Origin: Himantopus leucocephalus
Taxonomy: Eukaryota > Chordata > Aves > Charadriiformes > Recurvirostridae
NCBI GenBank assembly: GCA_003993805.1
Contig: RSEF01000004.1
Coordinates: 6,752,245-6,816,244, forward strand
Direction of reading: 5' to 3'
Length of the DNA stretch: 64,000 bases
The notes under the pieces were generated by a model. That model had not been told where the DNA came from, did no database searches, and saw only the letters and a program-made list of their open reading frames with translations. Positions 1 to 19,105 of this stretch are shown piece after piece (the stretch's first letter is position 1; each line of letters begins with the position of its first letter). Position numbers and translations under genes: made by a program.

Positions 1-1079
1 GGATTGAGAGGGGCTGGAAATGGGGTAACAGCCCCCTCCGTCGCCTTGTCACTGCACAGATGCCGGACTCTCCTGCCTGCGCTGAGCAAACCTACTTTTC
101 CCTTCTGCTGCCCGTCCCAGACATTCAAAAGCTGTGAGTCAGGCCCAAAATGATGAGATTGTCAAAAATAATAAATCCCAGGATCAACCCGTTTTCCAAT
201 GCACCTCCTGCTTCTCTGAGGCTTTAAAAGGTTGTCAGATTTTTTTTCTTTGCAAGCAGAAGAGCACAGAGCCTCTTTTAACACAGGAGAGAGGGTAGCC
301 AAGCCTGCGCCAGCCCTGCCGGACTCCGGGAATGGGGGTCCTGGGGGGCCGAGGACAAAACCGCGGGAGCCAGGAGCCTTTTTCCACCTCCTGCCAGGAG
401 GGAGGGAGGGAGAGACCTCGCTGCAGACAGCGGGCTCCGAAACCCGTCCAGAGGCAAGTGCTTCCAGCTGGGGTCTGTTTTCCAGCTGAAGTTCAGCCCC
501 CGCGAGGCAGCGGTAACGAAGCACGTTCGTTAGGACCCGCCGCCCTGCGTCCCACGGGGTCAGGCGGGAGGAGAGGCAGGAGCCGGAGCCACCCGGGATT
601 TTGGCTCTGGAGCACAGGACCGCCTGGGTGAGGAGAGATGAGGGACGAGCCTGGCATGGACAGGTAGGAGAATTGGCACGGGGCGGTGGGGGGGGACATG
701 CTGCCTGAATGCACTAATTATGTGGCGGCCAGGCCGGTAAGCGCACAAATTAATAACACAGCTGTCCTGAGCAGAAGAGTGCTGCCGGGAGGCCACTGCC
801 AGGGGCTGCTCGCTGCAGTGCGTGGGGAGCCCACAGCCCCCCGCAGCCCGGGGACATCTGCAAGGAGGGGACGGGGTGCTCGCTCCATGGCGGGCAGGGT
901 GCCCGCCTGTCGCTTGCTGGCATGGTGGCTGTGCCACGTGCTGCGGTGCGAGGTGGCTGCCCTGGCTGGTCCCTGCTCTGCTGGGGGACGCCTGGGGCAG
1001 GGACAGCATAGCCACACTGGGGCTGGGGCTGCGTCGCACACCGCTGGGGCAGGAGGGCAGGGACTGGGGGGCGCGGGGG
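1..1079. other. Intergenic DNA upstream of TSPAN6, no gene recognised
   Basis: I see no recognisable coding exon, RNA gene or transposon here. Open frames are short, overlap on both strands and resemble no family I know. In human the next gene on this side is SRPX2, divergent from TSPAN6, so a non-coding first exon of SRPX2 could lie here or just outside the window; nothing in the sequence proves it. Confidence 0.5.
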
Positions 1080-1340
1080 AGGTGAAGGTGGCAAGGTGCA
1101 GGCAGGAGGGGGCATGGGGCAGGTGGAGGTGGCATGATGTAGGCAGGAGGTGGCATGGTGCAGGCAGGAGAGGGCACAGGGCAGGTGAAGGTGGCACGGT
1201 GCAGGCAGGAAGTGACAAGGGACAGGCAGGAAGGTGGCAAGAGATAGGCAGGAGAGGGCACAGAGCAGGCAGGAGGTGGCAAGAGATAGGCAGGAGGTGA
1301 CACGGGACAGGCAGGAGGTGGCACGGAGCAGGCAAGGGAC
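1080..1340. repeat. Degenerate GC-rich minisatellite upstream of TSPAN6
   Basis: An imperfect tandem array of roughly 20-25 bp units built on the core GGCAGGAGGTGGCA, with variants containing AAGAGATAGGCAGG and GGGCACAGAGCAGG. At least ten partial units can be read by eye. It ends about 180 bp before the TSPAN6 start codon. It keeps both strands open, which produces the long spurious reading frames across this stretch. Confidence 0.8.
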
Positions 1341-1344
1341 GCCC

Positions 1345-1518
1345 CGCTGGGGGGCGCGGCGCCTTCGGGCGCGCTCGGCCATTTCCGTCAGCTCTCGGCA
1401 GTCTCCGCCGCCGCTCGGGCGGCTCCGGCGGGGCGGGGCGGGGCGGGGGGCGGGGCCTGGGCGCGGCGCGGCGGGGCCCGTCCCGTCCCGTCCCGGCAGG
1501 AGAGGGCCCGTGTCGGCC
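1345..1518 (+). promoter_or_regulatory. TSPAN6: TSPAN6 CpG-island promoter and 5'UTR
   Basis: A CpG-dense stretch immediately before the TSPAN6 start codon. A cluster of overlapping GC boxes (GGGGCGGGG type, Sp1-like) lies at about 1429-1456. A possible ETS/YY1-like element (GGCCATTTCCG) lies at 1377-1387. No TATA box is visible, as expected for a broadly expressed CpG-island gene. Transcription probably starts near 1460-1500, but the exact site is inferred. Confidence 0.6.
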
Positions 1519-1605
1519 ATGGCGTCCCCGTCGCGGCGGCTGCAGACGAAGCCGGTGATCACCTGCCTCAAGAGCGTCCTGCTCACCTACACCTTCGTCT
1601 TCTGG
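1519..1605 (+). CDS. TSPAN6: TSPAN6 coding exon 1
   Basis: Encodes residues 1-29: the cytoplasmic N-terminus and the first half of transmembrane helix 1, ending TFVFW. Donor GTGAGC at 1606. The following intron is only 106 bp. Confidence 0.95.
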
Positions 1606-4600
1606 GTGAGCGCCGGGCCGCCCCTCCCCGCCCTGCCCCCGCGACATGTCGCGGCCGCGCCGCCCTGTCGCGACAGGAGCGAGCCACGGCGGCTTTCCTC
1701 TCTCTCCCCAGGTGTCGGGCATCGTGCTGCTGGCCGTGGGCGTCTGGGGCAGGGTGAGCCTGGCCGTCTACTTCTCCTTGCTGGACGAGAAGGCCACCAA
1801 CGTCCCCTTCGTCTTGGTGGGCGCCGGCACCGTCGTCGTCCTCCTGGGCACCTTCGGCTGCTTCGCCACCTGCCGCGGCAGCACCTGGATGCTCAAGCTG
1901 GTGGGTGGCCCTGGACGGGGCAGGACGGGGTCCCATCCCCTCCTGACCCATACCGACATGTCCTGACCCATCCCAACACATCCCAACCTTCCCTGTCCCA
2001 TCCCAACCCCATCCCGTCCCATCCGTTCCATCCCAACCTAACCCCATCCGTCCCATCCACCCCGTCCCATCCCGCCCTTTCTGCCCGCAGTATGCCATGC
2101 TCCTGTCCCTCATCTTCCTCATCGTCCTGGTGGCCGCCGTCGTGGGGTTCGTCTTCAGGCACGAGGTGAGTCTGGGCGGCCGCTGCTGTCTCCCGATGCT
2201 GCAGAGCGAGTTTGGTGCTGGTTTTAGCCCGAGTGCAGTTGCAGATGTCGCTGGAGGGACAGAGGTGCTGCTGGGGGCAGTGTTTAGTTTCGCTAAAATG
2301 GGGTTAAAACAGCCCAAAGAGCAGCTTGGTCCCCGTAAGGACCCATAAGGTCGCCATAAGTATGAGGCTGGTGCCCGGCACGGCAGGCTGCCCCTCCGCC
2401 AGAGCGGGCGAAATAGCCCTGGATTTTAATTTCTGGCTTTGGTCTGTCTTCTGCAATAATTTCTGTAATTAAAGCTCCTCCGAGGGTTCCTGCGCCGCGG
2501 CGCAGCCTGCTCGGGGGGCAGTTGGCACTGTGTAGGTCCTTGTTATTACATGCAGCATCCCTGCTGCCGCGGCGCATCCCGGCCTGCCCTTTAATACAGC
2601 GTTTAATTGCCTGGGTGGCTGGGGGAATGTCTGCTGGCCACGGCCGGAGTCATTCCTGCCGTCGCTGAGAGGTGACTAATGTGGGACCGCGGGTCCCGAA
2701 GCGTGGGAGAGGACGGCACCGCCGCAGACACCTCTCTCTTGCAGATTAAGACAAACTTTGAAAGTAACCTCAACTTGGCTTTGAGGGACTACAACGTGAC
2801 TGCGGATCGGCACAGCGAGGCCGTCGACACCATCCAGAGAACCGTGAGTGCCGCAGGCTGGCGGTGGGGGGGGATGACACGCTCGCCTCGCCCCGGGGCA
2901 TCCCCTGGGACCCCCTATGGTGTCAGCATCCCCCTCGCGGTGCTGGGGGTCCTTCTGCACCACGGGCTTTTGAGTTTGGGAGGAGATGCTGGGTGAGATG
3001 GGGGCAGTTCCTTGAGAAACGAGGAGTGGTGGTAGGACTTGGGGGTGAGTACCCTGGTGTGACCGTGCTCCCCAAACGCGCTTCCCTCTCCAGCTGCACT
3101 GCTGCGGGGTGCAGAACTACTCGGACTGGGGGAGGACTGAGTACTTCACCCAGAGGGGCATCCCCCGGAGCTGCTGCAAGAGCCAGGACGACTGCTCGGA
3201 GGAGGATCTGAAAGACCCAAGCAAAGCCAAGCTGAAAGTGTTTGTGGATGTAAGTTAAGCTCAGAAAAATCCCTCTGCCAGCCCTGGAGGTGGGGAGGGC
3301 AGAGCTGGTCAGGTGGAGAACGGCTTGCCCGTCCCTGGGAGGCTTGAAAGGAGAACTGCTTTCTTGATGCAGACACCCTGTGGCCCAGGGACTCCCCTGG
3401 GCTGGAGGTAGGGGGAAAGGTATGGAGGAACGAGCCCACCCTCATGTCTGAGGTCCCCCCGGTTCCTTCCTTGGAGGGTTGGGACCAGCCAGACCCAAGT
3501 GCTTGTGCTTAGGGCTGTGTGTTTGCCAGAACAGGTGAATAAGGAGGTACTTTCCCAGTAAAGTTAGTTTCGGCAGAGCTGACGTCTCTTGACAGCTGTG
3601 CAAAGTCCTGAGCCGGTGGTGAGCACGGGTGACCTCATCCGGCAGGGGTGGCCCGGGTGATGCAAGGGACGTTCCTCTGATGAGTCACCTTGCTCAACCC
3701 CACGCTCCCCGCTGCCGTTGGGAACAGCCCAAGGGCAGCGCTCCCCTCGATAGGGCTGCTGGGCTGGGAGGCTGGTTGGCGCAGCGCTGATAGGGAAGTG
3801 ACTTTGCTGAGGTCAGGCGGGAGGGTGGCAGCCAGAAGCCCTCGGCTGCCCACGCAGGAGCATCTTCCCCTGGAGCTGCCGGTGCTCTGGGGAGGTGCTG
3901 GTTTGTGCTCCGGGGTGGGGTGAAAAGCACTGCACCCGCATACTCGCTTTCCCTCCTCTGCAGGGTTGTTTTTTCCTGGTAACATCAACGATGGAGTCAA
4001 AAATGAGCGTTGTGGCTGGAATCTCCTTTGGCATCGCGTGCTTCCAGGTAACTCTCCCTTGCTGGCCAGCACAGGAGGAGCGCAGAGGAAAGCTAGTGTG
4101 TCTCCGGAGGTATTTAATTTCTGTGCAAAGTCTGGCGTGTGTACAAAAGGCACAGCCTGTTTCAGCCAGGGAGGAGCAGCTATTCTGTGCATTCCCCTTG
4201 GGTTTAATCTCACCACTGAGCAGTTTCCAGTCTCTTAAAGCCAGGGCTGAAGCACCAGCTCTGTTTCCGTGAGCTCAGGTTATTCGAGAATAGCTCCTGT
4301 CGGAAAAAAACCCCGACTTTTAAGAAAACGCAAACGGCGCCTGTGCCGCGCCGGGCAAACTCCCTGCGTTCGCTGTTGACAGGGATCAAATTTGCGCCTT
4401 TCCTTTTCCTACCCACCGACCTCCCTTCTCACCAGGGAGGCATTTTGGCATCAGTTCTGCGTGGCCGGGCCCCTGTGGGCGCTGGCGGGGCACCGCCGGC
4501 GCTGGCGGCTCACGCCCCGCACGCCGCCTAACCCTGCGATTGCTTCCTCTCCCTCCCACTTCCCAACCGCTCCTTTACTATATCCTGTAGGACGCTTCCT

Positions 4601-5942
4601 GCAGGAGCCGCAGCAGCGGCGTGCTCGCTGGCCCCCTGCTCCGGCGGGCTTTTAATGCCGGCAGGAAACGAGAGGCCCCTTCCCCCGGCTCCGCCACGCT
4701 GGGCGTTGGGCACGCTGACGCCGCGGTGGGCTTTCCCGAGGTGCCGAGGGTTTTCAGATGCACCAGCATGACGCGCAGCCGGCCCTTCTTTTTAGCTGGT
4801 TTGTGGAAGTTTGCTGGGCTCTCGGCGCTGGGCGGCTGCAGAGGGATGTCGGCTGGCCTTGACTTCGGAGGGGTTTGAGTTCAGCCTCCCCCTGCTCCGG
4901 CACGCAGCGGCCGTGGCGTGAGCTTCAAGGCGCTGCCGCCCGGGACCGCCGGCTGACCGCGCCTGCATGGGGAGAAGGAACCCTGCCAAGATATTTCTCC
5001 CGTAACGAGCGTGTCGCCGTGCGTTTCCCGTAGCGGATGGACGGAACTGGGGGAGAGGCGGGAGCCAGCAGCTCCGGGCTGCAGTTGGTGCTACCGAGTG
5101 CTTTCGGTTGCGGCCCGAGAGCCGGAGCCGCTCACCCTGCTCTCCTCCTTAGTTGGGCTGCGCTCGCCGTGGGGTCACCGAGATGTGACTGACACGCAAA
5201 CGGTGAGCCGCACGCTCCCAGCTGCGAAATTATCTGGGCTGATGCCAGGCTTGGGAATTGTAACCAGTTCCTGGCTTTTATCGCTCTTTCAGCACGCCTC
5301 GCTGTGTCGTGCGGCCGGCAGGGACCCATCGTGCAAATGTGCCTCTAACTTCGCTTGTGTGTAGGTCAGGCTCCTGGAGGATCCGGCCCTAAATGTCTGC
5401 GCAGGGGCTGGGAGGCCACGTTGTGATAACCGTAGCATGTCCTTCAGATGCTGATACGAAAACGGCAACCTTCCCCGCTGTCCTTGCAACAGGGAGAGGT
5501 GGCTGCTGTTCTCTAGTGGCTGTGTAATGGGCTGTGACGCTCCTGATATCTGTGTAATCTCCAAAGTTGCCATAAAACAGTAGATGCTTCATGAAGCAAA
5601 AGTGTAACGGGACGGGACGCGGAGCGTCTCTTGTGAGGAGCTCATTTGGCTGATGCCTGCCAGGATCCTCCGCTTCAGCCTCTCTCAGTTACTCCGAAGC
5701 AGGGCATGGCAGCCCGCGTTGTGATTTGTAAATCCCCACTGTTCATCTTTGGAATTTGTAAAACGTGATGGTCTGGAGCAATTTGTCAGGCTTTTCCCCT
5801 AAAACACCGTGTCCTGCTTTTGGCTACCTCTGACATGTGGGGTTGTTTGTTTTTTTTTTTCCCTCTTTTTCAGTTGGTTGGCATCATCCTCGCCTGCTGC
5901 CTGTCCCAGTACATCACGAACAATCAGTACGAGATGGTGTAG
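1519..5942 (+). CDS. TSPAN6: Tetraspanin-6, complete gene (7 coding exons, 252 aa)
   Basis: Joined exons are 1519-1605, 1712-1900, 2091-2165, 2745-2843, 3094-3249, 3964-4047 and 5874-5942. All introns are GT-AG and all junctions are phase 0. The product is a four-pass tetraspanin of 252 residues (human 245, from recall). It opens MASPSRRLQTKPVITC and ends NQYEMV, close to human TSPAN6 at both ends. Transmembrane helices fall near residues 19-40, 61-80, 93-114 and 218-238. The large extracellular loop carries the CCG motif (153-155), PRSCC (174-178) and Cys184 and Cys204, giving the family's six cysteines. N-glycosylation sequons lie at Asn134 and Asn158. Known family role: organising membrane microdomains; TSPAN6 is reported to restrain RIG-I-like receptor signalling and to affect exosome traffic. 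The start ATG at 1519 has a strong context (GCCATGG). It is convergent with TNMD. Confidence 0.96.
1712..1900 (+). CDS. TSPAN6: TSPAN6 coding exon 2
   Basis: Acceptor CCCCAG at 1706-1711, donor GTGGGT at 1901. Encodes residues 30-92: the rest of helix 1, the small extracellular loop (SLLDEKATNVPF) and helix 2 with GTFGCFATC. Confidence 0.95.
1925..2075 (+). repeat. Pyrimidine-rich CCCATC-type tandem repeat in TSPAN6 intron 2
   Basis: Degenerate tandem CCCATC/CCCAACC/CCCGTCC units fill most of the 190-bp intron between exons 2 and 3. The pyrimidine-rich strand is the transcript strand, so the array merges into the polypyrimidine tract of the exon 3 acceptor. Confidence 0.8.
2091..2165 (+). 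CDS. TSPAN6: TSPAN6 coding exon 3
   Basis: Acceptor CCCGCAG ending at 2090, donor GTGAGT at 2166. Encodes residues 93-117: transmembrane helix 3 and the start of the large loop, ending VFRHE. Confidence 0.95.
2745..2843 (+). CDS. TSPAN6: TSPAN6 coding exon 4
   Basis: Acceptor TTGCAG ending at 2744, donor GTGAGT at 2844. Encodes residues 118-150 of the large extracellular loop, including the sequon NVT at Asn134. Confidence 0.95.
3094..3249 (+). CDS. TSPAN6: TSPAN6 coding exon 5
   Basis: Acceptor CTCCAG ending at 3093, donor GTAAGT at 3250. Encodes residues 151-202 with the diagnostic LHCCG motif and IPRSCC. The stretch after PRSCC is several residues longer than in human TSPAN6 as I recall it, which accounts for the 252-residue length. 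Confidence 0.94.
3250..3963 (+). other. TSPAN6: TSPAN6 intron 5
   Basis: A 714-bp intron with GT-AG ends. I see no coding exon, repeat family or clear regulatory motif in it. Confidence 0.7.
3964..4047 (+). CDS. TSPAN6: TSPAN6 coding exon 6
   Basis: Acceptor CTGCAG ending at 3963, donor GTAACT at 4048. Encodes residues 203-230: the final loop cysteine (Cys204) and the first part of helix 4 (VVAGISFGIACFQ), nearly identical to human. Confidence 0.95.
4048..5873 (+). other. TSPAN6: TSPAN6 intron 6, the longest intron of the gene
   Basis: A 1.8-kb intron without a recognisable exon, transposon or tandem repeat. It ends in a long T-rich polypyrimidine tract at about 5850-5871 before CAG. Confidence 0.7.
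5874..5942 (+). CDS. TSPAN6: TSPAN6 coding exon 7 with stop codon
   Basis: Acceptor TTTCAG ending at 5873. Encodes the rest of helix 4 and the short cytoplasmic tail, residues 231-252, ending in YEMV (human YEIV), a possible YxxPhi-like signal. The stop TAG is at 5940-5942. Confidence 0.95.
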   Translation: MVGIILACCLSQYITNNQYEMV

Positions 5943-6910
5943 CTGGCCCCCAGCACGCCGTGGCTGTGGCTGGGTACGTCTGTCCAGCGATGTAAGCTCG
6001 GTGGGCTGCTTCTGCATCCCTGGGGACCTTCAGCGTGGTGGCGGGTACCGCTTTTGGGGGCATGTGGGGATAGAGGGCAACTGCAGGACTGCGTCTGCTA
6101 TGTCATTTTAAGCAGTATGTAAATGCAGCCTTGTCTGTTAACGCTTTGGCTTGTGCATTGCAGGGTGTGCTCTCTGTGGCCGGGGAGGATGCCACCACCT
6201 CCAGTTTTCCTCTGGACGCCGCTTTGTGAAATCTTGCTTTGAACTGACTGATCTTCTTCTCAACTAGCTCATAGAAATGAGTGCAGCAGCTGTCCTGGTG
6301 CGCTCAGGGACTTGTCCTAACACTACTCTGCTGTGCCACCGCGTGGGATAATTAGTGTAGCAGCGGTGGTTACAGCAAGCGTGCTCCTCCGGGCGCCGCA
6401 GCCCCCGGCTCTCTATTCGGCAGTGCATTCGAGTGCCGTGCCGAAGCCGACCGTGCTGACGGCCCCGCGGGACTCCCAGTGCTCATCTTTGGTGCCTCCA
6501 TCGGGAAAGCGATGCTTCCCCTTATCTCTGGCAGCCCCTCGATGTCCCAGTGCTCTCTGGACATGGTTGCTCTCGAGATGGGGCTGTTGCCCCGTTCAAG
6601 CGGGACCCTGCCTGCCTGAAGCCCTTGGCTCAGCAAGGTCTCGGCTTGTTGCCAAGCTCTCTGTCATCCCTGCCCTGGGTTTTATATACTTTTTTTATAC
6701 TTGTACTTTTTAAAGTACAGGCTGTAGTGATTCTTTGTAAGCTGTAGCGAGGTTTGGTGATGTAGCTCCTGGTGCCTTTACCTTGGTAGGTGTCCTTGCA
6801 CCGAGTCAGCTGTGACTTGATTGTCAGTATTATATGCTGCTTATCTCATTTTGTGTATTGAGTAGAACTCTTTTGTCCTGAGACACAATAAATATTAAGA
6901 TATTTTACTC
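5943..6910 (+). other. TSPAN6: TSPAN6 3'UTR, possibly split by one intron, with poly(A) signal
   Basis: After the stop there is a plausible donor (CTGG|GTACGT) at 5974 and a plausible acceptor (GCATTGCAG) ending at 6163, so the 3'UTR may consist of 5943-5973 joined to 6164-6910. Human TSPAN6 also has a non-coding last exon, which supports this. A canonical AATAAA lies at 6887-6892, so cleavage is expected near 6905-6915. The splice is inferred; the poly(A) signal is seen directly. Confidence 0.6.
6887..6892 (+). terminator. TSPAN6: TSPAN6 poly(A) signal AATAAA
   Basis: Canonical AATAAA in the right position and strand to end the TSPAN6 transcript, about 945 bp after the stop codon. Confidence 0.75.
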
Positions 6911-9464
6911 TAGGAAACCTCCTTGGCTTTTCTTTTAATCGCCTGGAAATTCCTCTGCTCGACTCGCTGCAAAGAGCAGCAAACCCCCCCGGGAAGTAAT
7001 CCGCTCGCCTCAGGCCAGCCGATAACCTCCGGACCACCGCGGCTCGCGGTTCTCCAGTGCTCGCTGGTGCACTTGTGCTTACAAATAACTTCTGTAATTG
7101 AATTTTCTTCATAACAGCGGTTGTGTAACAGTGCTGAAGCAGAAGGCCTGGAGCATCCCAGCCCGGGAGCCGGGTGGATGAGTTCAGCCCCGTGCAAACG
7201 CGTGCATCCTCGGCCGGTGGCTCGCTGGGAGCCAAGGGCAGGGCAGCGCTGCTGGAGCTGCCTTCCTCCCCAGCCTCTCCCCGGGGCGAGAAACGTGGAT
7301 TTAAGCTTTTGTGTTCCCTTGGTACTGCTCATGTTTGGGCTGTTTTGTCAGCAAGCCTTTGCCTTGCTGGGCGTGATGCCGCAGCGGTGCGGTGAAGCTG
7401 CTCTCCCGCCCAGTTTGGGGGATTTTCAGGTCTCGGGCACCCAACTCGCAAGGGCTGTGGCTTGGAGCAGACGGGGCTGCCTGTCCTGCTCCCGGGGAGG
7501 AGGCAGGCGTGAAAGGAGGGGTTAAGCCGTGGGTAGGAGTGGTGGCCCTTTGTCAGCCCTCTGGCAAGCGCTGCGGCAGTGCTGGGTGAGCTGCTCCAGC
7601 CAAACCGCCCCGTGGCGCGGCAAATGACCCAGGACAGGGCAGCCTGGCTGCTGACGGAGGAACCCGAAGGGGAACACCTGAAATCCTTACGTTGCGTTTA
7701 ACCCGGGTGAGTAAATCGGACTGTTGTCAGCGCCTGGCTCGCCAGAAGCCTCCTGGGTCGGGACAGCGAGGTGGAGCGCGTCAGAGGCGGAAGGTGGAGT
7801 GGAGAGATCGGCCGATGGCACTTAATGGATGGATGGAGACAGGGCAGGAACACGTGAGAAGCAGGGCCGGGTTTGGGTAAACCCATCCTCATCAGAAAGC
7901 TTGCACAGAGGGAACTGCCGCTGCACTGGTGTGTGTTCCTGCCCTGGTGTGTGTCCCTGCCTCCGCAGGGGACGGGGACGGGAGAGGCGATGCTGGGTGG
8001 GCAGGGATGGGGCCAGCAGAGGGTGGTACAGGGAGCCCAAAGGTTTCCAAGCTGCTGCAGGAAAACCAGCACTGAGTGTCTGTGCTGGCCTGGGGAGCAC
8101 GGAGGCTTGTCCAGCCTGCTTGTCCCCACGGCCAGCGACAGGCACTGTGGCCATCGGAGGGTGCAGATCTTAGCTGGTTAAATAGTGCTTATGTAGACAC
8201 CTCGCTTTAATTCGGAGAGACGTCAGTGATGTCCCGCAGGTACAGACATGTGCTGGGGGAGATGCCAGGCAGACTTGGGATGCCGCTGTCTTGTCGAACG
8301 CATTGGATGCACCTTGGTGACCCACCGGGACCCACCGAGCCGGGACACGAGCACCGCTGGCCATCCGCAGGGCTCCGGTTCCCTGCAACAACTGTGGCCG
8401 GGTGAGTTTCACGTGTCCCCACTGCATTCGGACCTCCTCTCTCAGGGGGATAAACGTCTCAGGGGACTTTTCAGAAACACCTGGTGTCCCCAAGGCTGGT
8501 TGGTGTCCCCTGGGACGCTGTGCGGGGAGCTTTGCTGCACTGTGCTCCTGGCAGCTCCCAATGGTTTAACCATGTTGGAACAGGGATGGAGGGAACTGCC
8601 CTTAAAATGTGCTCGTGCGCCCATGGGAGCCGCAGGGATGCAGGGAGGGCCTGGCAGCCCTGGGGACACCATGGCTGGCAGCCGGCACAGTGGCGGTGAG
8701 CAGAGCCCGACCCCCTCTCCCTCCTCTGCACGCACAGCTGGGCAGGCTTGTCCTTCCTGGAAAGCCCCGGCTGTGGCAGCGCATCACCCTCGGTGGCACC
8801 GAAGGAGTTTCGCCTGGTGACACCTACGGGATGCCAAAGCTGCTCGGCAGCAGCCGGCTCCCTGGGATGAGAGCTGGAACCGGGGGTCTGGCATGGGCAC
8901 CGGGGCCACGAGCAGGGGAAGGCTTCCTGGGGGGTGTGCGGGGATTTTGGCCGTTAGCCCTCAGCACTGCTGCAGGCACTGTCCTGCTCAGGGCGGCTGC
9001 ATGTCAAGGACTCTTTTTTTGCTTCCTACAGCTCGAGTTTTGCCCGTTTGTTGGTCACAAGGCTGGGGACAGCTGATGGCACTTGAGGTCCTCTGCACTG
9101 CTGCTCCCTCCAGCTTTGGCCGCCCGGTTCCCCGGGGGCTCCTTGTGCCCGCTGCTGTCTCCGCCTTGCCTGCACGCTGCCGTGATGCACATCGCTCCCA
9201 GGGGACCGGTGCCACCCCTGAGCTGTCACTGGTAACTGCCGAGCACATCAGAGCACGCTGGAACAGAGTGTTGGGATGTGCCGAACTACCAGCGCTGTCA
9301 GGGAGCAAATTAGGGACCTCCGCACGTTCCCGGCGAGGCGAGTGCCGGCAGTCCTGGTACCTGAGTTATGGATGCTTGTGACAAGGCAGCAGAGCAATTA
9401 GATCACTTCTCAGACCCATTAAGCATCACAGACTGAGACTAAACGACTTTCCATTTTCTTTGCA
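6911..9464. other. Convergent intergenic region between TSPAN6 and TNMD
   Basis: About 2.5 kb between two converging transcripts. I recognise no coding exon, RNA gene or transposon. The open frames are GC-driven and mutually overlapping. Confidence 0.6.
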
Positions 9465-9481
9465 ATCGCTCATACAAGACG

Positions 9482-9487
9482 TTTATT
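9482..9487 (-). terminator. TNMD: TNMD poly(A) signal AATAAA on the minus strand
   Basis: TTTATT on the plus strand reads AATAAA on the minus strand, about 240 bp past the TNMD stop codon. This places the transcript end near 9465. Confidence 0.65.
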
Positions 9488-9725
9488 GTTTGCCTCTTGC
9501 TGCTCAGCGTGGCGACGATGCACTCGAGCACGGCCTCCTCCAGCCCCGCAGGAGCAGCGCGGGATGCCGGGGAGACAGGCACGGTGAGGGTGCCACGGCC
9601 GGTGGGCTCGCATGCTCATCAGCAATCAAGCAGGTAACGACCTGCGTGTCGGCTCCATCAGGATGCATCTGGATGGGTGGCGACGCGGCAGGGAGGGGTG
9701 CAGGACAGCACCCAAGCACTGGGTG

Positions 9726-18411
<8,686 letters not shown>

Positions 18412-18680
18412 GGTCTCCTCCGTGTGCGAGGACGGCAGCCCGCTCCGAGGTGGAGTTACAGAGGCTGTGGGCTGCACATGCGGCGGGGAAGGCTGGGCCA
18501 CTGCCGCCCCCACCACGGCGGCAGCCAGCTTTCCCCCGCCGCTGCCGGGCCCCGGGTGCTCCCGCCGCGCTTGCTGCGCGCAGGGCGCAAGCGATCCCCA
18601 CGCCTTTGGAAACGAGCCCGCCCCAAGCTCCGCCGCCCCGTGCCCATCGGCCGCGTCCAGCATCCCAATTTTTTCCCTGT
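18412..18680 (-). promoter_or_regulatory. TNMD: Presumed TNMD 5'UTR and proximal promoter
   Basis: GC-rich sequence directly upstream of the TNMD start codon. No convincing TATA box is visible on the minus strand. The transcription start cannot be fixed from the sequence. The upstream side is interrupted by the two-copy block around 18825. Confidence 0.35.
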
Positions 18681-18959
18681 GATGTCTGCTCCTGCCCTCC
18701 ACTTCTGCCCCTGCGCTGATGGCTGGAGGTGTCCGGGCTGTGCGAGGGCTCTCCTGGGGGCTCTGGCGACGCGGGCACCGTCGGCACGTGCGCTTGTGCG
18801 CGTGTGTGCGCACATGGGTGTGCANGATGTCTGCTACTGCCCTCCGCTTCTGCCCCTGCGCTGATGGCTGGAGGTGTCCAGGCTGTGCGAGGGCTCTCCT
18901 GGGGGCTCTGGGGACGCGGGCACCGTGGGCACGTGCGCGTGTGCGCACATGGGTGTGCA
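18681..18959. repeat. Two-copy direct repeat joined by a single N upstream of TNMD
   Basis: 18681-18824 and 18826-18959 are near-identical (about 134-144 bp, a few substitutions and a length difference in a GT-rich tract), separated by one N at 18825. Both copies contain a GCACGTGCG-type E-box and a GTGCGCACATGGGTGTGCA tail. Likely an unmerged contig overlap or two haplotypes rather than a biological duplication. Confidence 0.85.
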
Positions 18960-18995
18960 TGCACATGCGTGTGTGTGTGTGTGCGTGCATGCACT
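18780..18995. repeat. Alternating purine-pyrimidine GT/GC tracts
   Basis: GTGCGCGTGTGTGCGCACATG-like and GTGTGTGTGTGTGCGTGCATG-like tracts recur within about 400-600 bp upstream of the TNMD start codon. They are simple repeats with Z-DNA-forming potential. Confidence 0.6.
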
Positions 18996-19105
18996 CGCTG
19001 CCAGCCCTCAGCAACGCGGTGCCAAGCCCGAGCTCTCCCCCGTGGAGGGCTCTGCCATCACGCACCCGCTTTGCGCGCATCTTTGCCCCAAAGTCGGCCT
19101 AACCA

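Noticed and set aside
560..1722. Long minus-strand frames upstream of TSPAN6 (254-334 codons)
   Set aside because: They read through the minisatellite and CpG island, giving Pro/Cys/Leu-rich repeats with no family resemblance.
1583..2317. 244-codon minus-strand frame across TSPAN6 exons 2-3
   Set aside because: The WDGTGWDGMG-like text comes from the intron 2 pyrimidine repeat read backwards.
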